Assembly (NCBI GenBank): GCA_028753945.1
Contig: JAPNXP010000002.1
Span: 8,060,001 to 8,124,000 of the forward strand
Length of the DNA: 64,000 bases
Direction: 5' to 3'
Source: Hexactinellida sp. DTS-2022
Lineage: Eukaryota > Porifera > Hexactinellida
Under the pieces are notes generated by a model that was not told the DNA's origin, searched no databases, and was given only the letters and a program-made list of their open reading frames with translations. Below, piece after piece: positions 55,932 through 64,000 of the stretch. Every line of letters starts with the position of its first letter. The stretch's first letter is position 1. The translations under genes were made by a program, and so were the position numbers.

Positions 55932-58217
55932 GGTTAAGGCCGCACTATACTGCAAATGGGAAATTGAGTTAAATACATTTTCCTATTTGTTTCACACTGG
56001 AAGATAATCTGGCAAATTTTTTTTGAATTCTGAGTAGATTTGAAGTCAGTAGGGCTCTGTAAACAAGGAATTCTCTGATATATAGCCAATTTCGGACGAA
56101 AGTGTAAATTACGGCCCCACAATGGTCGACAGATAAATTGAGATTCGATTGTTTTTGGATAGTACCCCCTAAAGTACACCTTTATTTCAAATTTCAAGTG
56201 AATCTGAGCAATAGTTTTGCTGTAGCGACCTTTATAAGATCCGGGGTAGTGATGGACATAATGGAGGGTGACATATTCAAATGGGTTAAAAAGTTTGTAG
56301 GCTGGCACAGCCATATTGTTCGTTCAATTTCGTTGTTATTCATACATTAGTATATTTTCATATATATTTAGGCTGTAAATCAAAATTTTCAACATTTCAA
56401 TATAAAAATTCCGAGTTATAGTCATTTGAAGTCAGTTTTGGACTGTCAATGTGCCATGTCTGACTTCAAAGGGCTGGAACTCTGAAAGTACACATTGTAA
56501 AGCTTAGATCAAGTGTCATTCCCAAATTAAATATATATCCATTAGTTTACACTTTGTTTCAAACAATTTGGAAAAAAACTGTCTAAGCTCCAGCAATTAT
56601 ACCTTTCTGACCTTACAGCTTATTGGGTGATCCTTTCACATTTCTATTTTGAATCTCTGAAACCCGTTGACCAATAAAGAAATTTTTTAGTGCAAAATGC
56701 TCGCAATACCCGGTTTCCTATCCCTTCATAATACATTTTATGACCCTAACTCGCAAAGCTTTTTCAAATGACCATATATGGGCATAAAATGTGCCCATTT
56801 TTGATGATTTAGCAAATTTATATCTCGAGAACTATAAACACTAGAGCTTAGCACTAAATTCCTAAACACATCTTCATATTATTACAATGTCATATGCAGA
56901 ATTATTGAATCATTTCTCCTAATGGTTGCAATCCTATAAATTTGCCGGATTTTATTCAAAATAGTGGGAAATGTGAATAAAAAATAAATGTTCTTTAGTC
57001 TAGATTTCGCAATTTTAGTCCAATTTGGTTGAAACCAAGTGTAAACAACTGATATCATATGTAGTTTTATAGAAACACGAAAAACTAAGATTTCACTTAG
57101 AAACTTTAAGAGTTACATCCCTTTGAAGTCAGACCTCGACTCCCAAATTACGAATTGTTGACGTTTTGAGGTTGAATTTTGACTTCAAAGTATCATAACT
57201 CCGAAAGTTTTGATCCAAAATGTTAGATATTCGTGTTTCTATAAAACCAGATATGTACTCTGTTATTTCCACTTGGTTCTAACCAATTTGGAACAAATTT
57301 ACGAAATCTAGAATAAAAGAACATTGGACGGCGTTTGAAAATTGACCTTTTGATGATGATGTACACATTCCTAAGCTCTAAAATGGTCGCTACAATAAAA
57401 GAATTGTTCAGATTCACCTGAAATTTTGTACACTGGTGTACTTTACAGGTTACTTTCCAAAGACACACTAATCTCATTTTCATTCTTGAGTATGGTGGGG
57501 CTTAAATTACCCCACGCTAATGAAAGTTCTTGTATTAATCTGTAATTGAGAGAAATAGATACCTATACGATACAAAGCAATAAAACAAAAAGAAAATGTC
57601 CCTATCTATTATACTTTTTATTTTTTGTCAGTTTCAAAATTTGGCTAATACAAATCTCCCATAGGGCGAATTCCAAAAGTGGAGGTCGATATTATGGGGT
57701 AATTTGGCAATGCGGCCATCAATGTTTGTTATCAGAATCAATATTTAAAGATTATAAGAGTGCGGAGTTGGTAGACGGTCTACATTTTTGAATTATGACT
57801 TGGAATTATTTTTTTCAAACATTTTCTCAAATTTCTCATAAAATGATGACCTTTTATCCATTTTTTGGTTTCAAAAGGTCGCAATATTTTTATATACATT
57901 TTATCAAAATTCTAAACCACTCACCAACCGCCCATAACGATGATCTCTATGTTAGATCACACAAAATATGTCTTTAGGTAATATTGATCTTGCAATCCCC
58001 ACAGTTATCTGGTTGAGTCTGAACAAATCCCCCTATGGGACTTTTGTATTACAATAAAACAGCATTCCCCATAAAATAAAATTTATAAAATATAATCAGA
58101 TTTCGTTTTCAGTTTCGATATAGCTATAGTGTCTTCTATCATATATGTGAGAATCAAACACCTAACTTCAAAACGAAATCTATGTGTTTTTTTGCATGAA
58201 TCTGCCGTAATTTAACC
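55932..58217. mobile_element. TTAA-flanked composite element splitting family G
   Basis: TTAA lies at 55928-55931 and 58218-58221; ends GGTTAAGGCCGC and TACGG..AATTTAACC are inverse at GGTTAA. Flanks (CTTTATACA and GGGCTAAAACTTGGCATG) are adjacent in the uninterrupted family G copy at 50133-50155. 56100-57490 is homologous to the element at 7673-9258 (AAATTGAGATTCGATTGTTT, TTTTGCTGTAGCGACC). Confidence 0.65.
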
Positions 58218-59126
58218 TTAAGGGCTAAAACTTGGCATGTAGGTGCGGACTGCGGAGTGACCGTCTAATTTGCACCTAAGGTTACGATTTTCGTTCAAAT
58301 TTTATTAACACCTATTTAATCTAATTATACTTCATAACATTAAATAATAAATAGTGAGCTTCATAAAATTTACATATTTGGATAGAGAAATAAATTCTAC
58401 ACCTTTTACAGTGCACGAATTTTGAAATTGGGCTTGGATTGTGCCACAATTGAGTTGCAAATTTCCTTTGTTTATTCACACTTCAATTTCAGTAAACTGT
58501 TAAATCTAATTCTATTGTTTCAACTTGTAATAATTATATTGATTAAACTTGTTAAATCTTACTCTATTGTTTCAACTTGCGATAAATATATTGATTTAAC
58601 TAATAAATTCCAGCTGGCTTCTATTTAATTGTAGTATTACTAAACAATGGATAAAATAATATAATATTATTTAAGGAATTTGTTGACTCAACTCAACCAA
58701 CCGTGGATAACATTGCTAAAAAATTACTAATAATATATTTTATTATCAAAACATAATGAATGAATGTCATTAAATTCTAGATGGTTCATGTGTAGAAACA
58801 AACTTCAAGTTTATCTACCTTTCCTTGTGACTCCGACCAATAGAAAAATGGTTCTTCACAACTTGGGCGTTGATGACTTGGCGAAAAAGATCCAAATTGC
58901 AGCCTGCGCCGACAGCATGTTCCTTTAAGGCACTAACAATAAACCACCAACAAAATATAGTGCCACCAAAGGAACATGCGTCGGCACAGGCTGCAATTTT
59001 GGTTATTATTATTATTCTTCCGTAGCCACTACACAGAACAGAGGTTTAACAACTAAGAGCCCAAATTTTTAGCACAAGTGTCTCATGGGTTACAGATGTG
59101 CACCTGGGGTTGCGACTTTTGATTAA

Positions 59127-59863
59127 GGCTAATCAATATCAGAAACCAAAATAAATATTTATGATCTAAAATACACTCATTTTACAGTTTATTGCATTAA
59201 ACACTACATCTATATATGTAGTATATAGATCCAGAAAAAAAATTACTAAAATCGGTCTAGAACTAAAATTTTTGGTATTTTTGCTTTTTTTATTAATATT
59301 AACCCCTATTATGACGAAATTTTTCAAAAAAACACCAAAACGGACAAAGTGAGTTTGCGCCAACATTCGCCCAGAAGTTTATATACCAGACATCATGTTA
59401 AATCCTCTTCTCTCGTATAGTTTATGAGTAGATCTGTGATTTGTCGGGTTGTATAAGCTTTTCGATGCATTCTTCACCTTTTACGACCAAATCGTGACGA
59501 AATTCCATGAAAATCCAAAAAAAGAGGGGTTTTTTGACCGATTTTTTTTTAAACATCAAAAAGAAAATACTTCTAAATTTGATAGAGCTTATACAACCCG
59601 ACAAATCACAGATCTATTCATGAACTATAAGATAGAATAACATTCAACTTGATATCTTGCATATACACTTCTGTGGGAATGTTGGCGCAAACCCTCTAGG
59701 GTATAGGAATTTAACATTACGAAATTTAAAAAATCCATTTTCAAAAAAAGTATTTGTAAAATGGAAATTTCAATGGTTGTTTCATTATATACTATGTATA
59801 AGTGTTCTACAGTAAAACAATGGATAAGCTGAGACCATAATTTTTTGCTGATATTGATTAACC
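59127..59863. mobile_element. TTAA-flanked foldback element in family G
   Basis: TTAA at 59123-59126 and 59864-59867; ends GGCTAATCAATATCAG and CTGATATTGATTAACC. An inner inverted pair (AGATCTGTGATTTGTCGGGT at 59432 and its inverse at 59593) and GTTTGCGCCAACATTC / GAATGTTGGCGCAAAC extend the arms. Confidence 0.85.
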
Positions 59864-60244
59864 TTAACAAATTATTGACACATCTTTAACACCTTTCAAA
59901 ATTTGTCTGGTCCATAACGCAAAAAATGTTTTACTAAACCCCCAAATTTTATTTCATATTTGGATTCATCTTAAAATTCTGCGTTTGATGGGAGAAGAAA
60001 AATTGTTAAAATTGGTTTAATTTCTGCGATAAATGGGCGTTAAAACCTCTTTGTTTACTCACACTTCACCTTCAGTAAAAGTGTTAAATCTAATTCTATT
60101 GTTTCAACTTGTAATAATTATATTGATTTAACTTGTTAAATCCCACTCTAGTGATTCAACTTGCGATAATTATATTGATTTAACTTCCAGCTGGCTTCTA
60201 TTTAATTCTAGTATTACTACACAATGGATTAAATTAAATAAAAA

Positions 60245-60365
60245 AATCCAAAATTGCAGCCTGTGCCGATGCATGTTCATTTGGTGGCACTATAATTTGG
60301 TGGTGGCTTATTGACAGTGCCTCCAATGAAAATGCTGTCGGCGCAGGCTGCAATTTTGGAATTTT
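60245..60365. repeat. Family G hairpin core, copy 5
   Basis: GCAGCCTGTGCCGATGCATG and AATGCTGTCGGCGCAGGCTG arms; slightly decayed. Confidence 0.8.
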
Positions 60366-61694
60366 TTCGCCTAGTCATCATCACTATGAAGGTGTTAAAT
60401 TATTACAGAAAGGTGTTTCAGTAGGCAACGACCCTTAGAGTGGTGGAAGTTTCCATTTAGCTCACTTCATTTGAGAGATATTCAAGTTTCAGTAGAATAT
60501 AATCTGTGATGACTCAGCATTTTTAAAGTGCGTGTTGGGTATTCACCCAACTCCAACCAACCTATGCGAATTATTTAATTCACAAAATTGTAAAAATACA
60601 TTTTTTTGACGATGTCATCATCACCTCAAGGTATCAAGACCCACTTGTATAGGTGGTAAGTTGCATAAGGAACAATTGAAAGATTGAAAGTTTGTTTCTA
60701 TCTTGTATCATCTCTGAGATTAATGAAATTTATCAATTAGTACGTATAAATATTTAATTAATAAATTAATAATTTAACAGCATTATTATGTACAGCAAAA
60801 TAAATAAAGTTCAATTATTTGCACTTATTATTAATTTAAATCGAATTTCACTATCATATTTGAATTCAGCGCACTCGATAACCCCAATAATCCAATTGGA
60901 ACCGTCTATAAGTTGAATACAAAAGGAATTAAACTATAATTAATTACGTCAGTACATTAATTGTGCAAGAATATTCTCGCCGAAATAAATATAAACACTA
61001 AATCTGTCGTTGTTGTGGAATGTAAAATCTTAACGGTTTCATCATAAACCATCTTTAGTTTAATGCCATTCATTCATTACTTATTAACAATAAATTAAAT
61101 TATTAGTTATGTATTTTCGCAATGTTATCCACGGTGAGTTGAGTAAAGTCAACTAATTCCTTATATAAATTAATTTAATTTAATCCATTGTATAGTAATA
61201 CTACAATTGAATAGAAACCAGCTGGAATTTATAAGTTGAATCAATATAATTATCGCGAGTTGAATCAATAGAGTAAGATTTAACAAGTTAAATCAATATA
61301 ATTATTACAAGTTGAAACAATGGAATTAGATTTAACAGTTTTACTGAAACTGAAGTGTGAGTAAACAAAGAAATTTAAACCCCGATTTGTGGCATAAATT
61401 AACGTAAGTTTTTTATTTTTTATTTTCCAAAAGGTGTAGAATTAAATTAGCTATCCAATAAGAAAATTTTATCAAATTCACAATGTATGATTTCATGTAA
61501 TAGCCATAATTAGTTTAAATAGGTGTTAAAATTATTTGATCAAAAATCGTAACCCCAGGTGCAAATTAGACGGTCACTCCGAACCTACATGCCAAGTTTC
61601 AGCCCTCAATGTATAAAGGTCTGGCCAGGGCTCCGTCTACGGGGAAGTAATAATAAAGGCAGTAAGATTAGAACTGTGTCGGCACAGTAATACA

Positions 61695-61815
61695 AAATCC
61701 AAATTCAGCCTGTGCCGACGCATGTTCCTTTGGTGGTACAATATTTTGATGGTGTTTTATAGATAGTGCATCCAAAGGAACATGCTGTCGGCGCAGGCTG
61801 CAATTTTGGATTTTT
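61695..61815. repeat. Family G hairpin core, copy 6
   Basis: CAGCCTGTGCCGACGCATGT and ACATGCTGTCGGCGCAGGCT arms around TATTTTGATGGTG. Copy 4 is at 58885-59005 with the same arms. Confidence 0.85.
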
Positions 61816-62072
61816 TTCGCCAAGTCATCAACGCCCAAGGTGTGAAGAACCATTTGTTAATTGGTCGGAGTCACAGGGAACGGTAGATAAATTTGTTTCT
61901 ACCATAAACTATCTTGAGTTTAATGCCATTAAACTCATTATGTATTGATAATAAGTTATATTATTAGTTATTTATTTTGGCAATGTTATCCACGGTTGAG
62001 TTGAATTACTAAGTCAACAAATTCCTTAATTAATTTAATTTTTTTAATTCATTGTACAGTAAATTAGTAATA

Positions 62073-62257
62073 TAGTCAAATCCGCTTAATAGAGCCACTT
62101 CGGGACCAGGTTGTTTGGACCCGATTAAGCGGAGAAACCGATTAACCGAAAATATTGTAAGCCAAATTGTAATTCTGTCCTATAAATCATGTGAAATTTT
62201 GACCCGGTTAAGCGGAGAAACCGATTAACCGGTGGCTCTATTAAGCGGAGTTGACTG
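62073..62257. mobile_element. Pogo-like MITE with CAGTCAACTCCGCTTAATAG ends
   Basis: Left TAGTCAAATCCGCTTAATAG (decayed), right CTATTAAGCGGAGTTGACTG, TA flanked; GGAGAAACCGATTAACCG words are repeated inside. Confidence 0.85.
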
Positions 62258-62574
62258 TACTACAATTATATAGAAGACAGCTGGAATATATAAGTAATCA
62301 ACATAAATTATCGCAAGTTTAAACAATAGAGTAAGATTTAACAAGCTTAATCAATATATTTATTACAAGTTGAAACAATGGAAATTGATTTAACAGTTTA
62401 ATGAATCTTATTGAAAAGAATATAACAAGAATTTAGACTAGGAGTATATAATAAGAAAAAAATATTAAAAATGATTGATTAGAAGTACAAGAGAATGAAA
62501 ATATAGATGAATTCAATTACCTAATAAGATATTTCCCTATAATAAGGTTAAACCATTTAGACTACACTAACCGG

Positions 62575-63127
62575 CCAAAAGTATTTGAACAGCAATAATT
62601 GTATTCAGACATTTGAAGTTATACCAGCATAATAACATTAGCAGATGCAACAAAATGGCTATTTACATGAAACGATATGTAAAGGATAATAAAACAGGAA
62701 AATTTTCGAATTTAAATTTTTATGGAGGCGTTAAACTCATTAAATATTTAATTAGCTAATTAAATATTTAATTTATGATCATTAAGATGCAATGTTAATA
62801 TATTAATTCTGATAGCAGATTTGAATTCCTCATGGTTTAATCACTCTAATTGCAAAATTTCTAATCAATCCGAATATTTTCTACAGTGATACAGTAACAT
62901 TTCAATTTGTGCCACTTACGCCACAAGTGGCACGTGGCAGAAACACTTATGCCACTTCAAGGATATTTTATAAATTATATTGAAATCATAATATTTTGTG
63001 ATGTATCTCTATAAGAAGATATTTATAGTAATTTCAGAGTAGTTTAGATAGCCGTTAATAAGTTACTAGACGAGTATTGTGTATGCATTGAAATCTCTAA
63101 TGTTCAAATACTTTTGGCTGGCCAGTG
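62575..63127. mobile_element. Tc1-like MITE, copy 2
   Basis: CACTAACCGGCCAAAAGTAT and inverse ending GGCTGGCCAGTG, TA flanked; body matches 4092-4653. Confidence 0.85.
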
Positions 63128-63146
63128 TATAATTCGTCCATCTCTC

Positions 63147-63444
63147 CTAATTTATACTATCGTCTCCTGCTATGTCACTTGCTTCTATTACTGTATTTCC
63201 AGTTTTTTCTCCCACCGTGTTTGATTTAGATTCGTTTGGACCTAGTGCCTCTAGAGATGTATTGTGAATGTTGTCTAAGATTTGTGAAGAGGGTTCAAAT
63301 AATGATACTTTTGTACAAATTGTTTCAAACTTCTCTCGATTAGCTGTAATATCCCTCTTCAAAACTTTAATTTGTTGCAAAAATTGAGCATACTGTTCAT
63401 TGGAGTAGGCAGTTACATGTTGCAGCTTAAGGTTCAGGTATACT
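63147..63444 (-). CDS. Unrecognised terminal exon (helical, Asn/Ser-rich tail)
   Basis: The frame is open from about 63444 (near an acceptor-like GTTCTAG) to a stop at 63147, about 98 residues, with no ATG start in the first part, so it is read as an exon. It has a Gln-rich helix (QHVTAYSNEQYAQFLQQI), a basic patch (KVLKRDITANREKF), then a polar, probably disordered tail rich in Asn, Ser and Thr, ending IAGDDSIN. No motif is recognised. It begins only 20 bases from the Tc1-like MITE. It might be a chance frame, but its amino-acid mix is protein-like. Confidence 0.3.
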
Positions 63445-64000
63445 CTAGAACACTTCTACCAAAAATATTTACCTCATTTACTTGAAATTTTTACTGCGGA
63501 TTTGAATCATCCTTCTATTTGCAAAAATGCAATAATATTTCAATGACAAGTAACTGGGAAATTTTAGGTTTTCAAATTTTACTCATTTGTGTAAGAGATT
63601 TTTTAGTAATAATGAACCTTACAATAGTAAATACTGTTTAAATGCGTTTATCTATATCTTGTTTATCCTGCATCGTCTGCGATTGTTCAAATTTAATATA
63701 TTTTTAATTTTCTTGATTATTACGTGATGTCAACTTTTTAATCGAAATTTTCCTATCCAAATCCGCAAAGCTCTGCAAATATTTCTAATTTAATAAATCG
63801 CAAACGATACAGGATGGATCTAGACGAGATCTATCCGAAACCGTTGAGATTTCGATTCTACGTGCAAAACTGAAAAAGTTTCTTATCTACACAAATCTGA
63901 AAATGTTAGTTTTTCGATAGCGGGTTTTGAAAAAAAAAATTTAAATCAATTATTCCTAGATTGAGGTGACCAAAGTGTGTTAAACTGGAAAAATAATAGG
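63445..64000. other. AT-rich window end, nothing recognised
   Basis: Contains a loose direct repeat of words around GCAAATA and TCCGCA. No frame or terminal repeat. Confidence 0.3.

Larger units (their letters stand above)
58218..62400. repeat. Inverted-repeat family G, copies 5-7
   Basis: Three hairpin cores (58885-59005, 60245-60365, 61695-61815) with their AT-rich modules in both orientations, e.g. GATGACTTGGCGAAAAA, GTTATCCACGGTTGAGTTGA. Satellite units lie at 61640-61690. No gene. Confidence 0.75.

Noticed and set aside
59422-59640. 60-codon frames on both strands at 59.4-59.6 kb
   Set aside because: They are mirror images produced by the inner inverted repeat of the TTAA element.

Overview
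The window looks like repeat-rich intergenic DNA from an animal, most likely an invertebrate. It is strongly AT-rich, coding pieces are short and split by small introns with GT/AG borders, and almost everything recognisable is a eukaryotic transposable element or its relic: hAT and MULE transposases, Tc1/pogo-like MITEs, TTAA-flanked foldback elements, Helitron-like ends and minisatellites. No bacterial gene layout, rRNA operon or CRISPR array is visible. I cannot name the species.

Layout. 0-6.2 kb: a pogo-like MITE, a tRNA-like stretch, a decayed hAT transposase (minus strand), a Tc1-like MITE and a 1-kb near-perfect palindrome with Helitron-like ends. 6.7-10.2 kb: a 3.5-kb hAT element (8-bp target duplication) with two other elements nested in it. 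12.4-14.1 kb: copy A of a segment holding a conserved ~94-residue exon plus a 178-bp satellite; copy B lies inverted at 43.9-46.5 kb. 15.2-19.8 kb: a TTAA-flanked element split by a MULE transposon with 9-bp target duplications; its transposase pseudogene still shows three exons and is itself hit by a hAT MITE. 20-27 kb: further MITEs, a compact intronless 90-codon gene with TATA box and poly(A) signals (22.8 kb), a possible first exon (25.0 kb) and an exon with a 27-bp coding minisatellite (27.1 kb). 27.7-30.5 kb: an element with long terminal inverted repeats carrying an array of about 46 units of a 24-bp satellite. 30.5-43 kb: dense MITEs and minisatellites, including a second copy of that satellite element. 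48.0 kb: a terminal exon with a C-terminal RING finger. 54.5-55.2 kb: an intronless, 5'-truncated RAD51 retrocopy with one nonsense codon. 49.6-51.7 and 55.8-62.4 kb: several copies of a large inverted-repeat family with a conserved hairpin core (also at 35.7-37.8 kb). 62.6-63.4 kb: a second Tc1-like MITE and an unrecognised exon.

I see no complete host gene of known function. The genes do not form a pathway; the story is layered transposition. Target-site duplications can be read directly for at least fifteen insertions, which orders several events in time.
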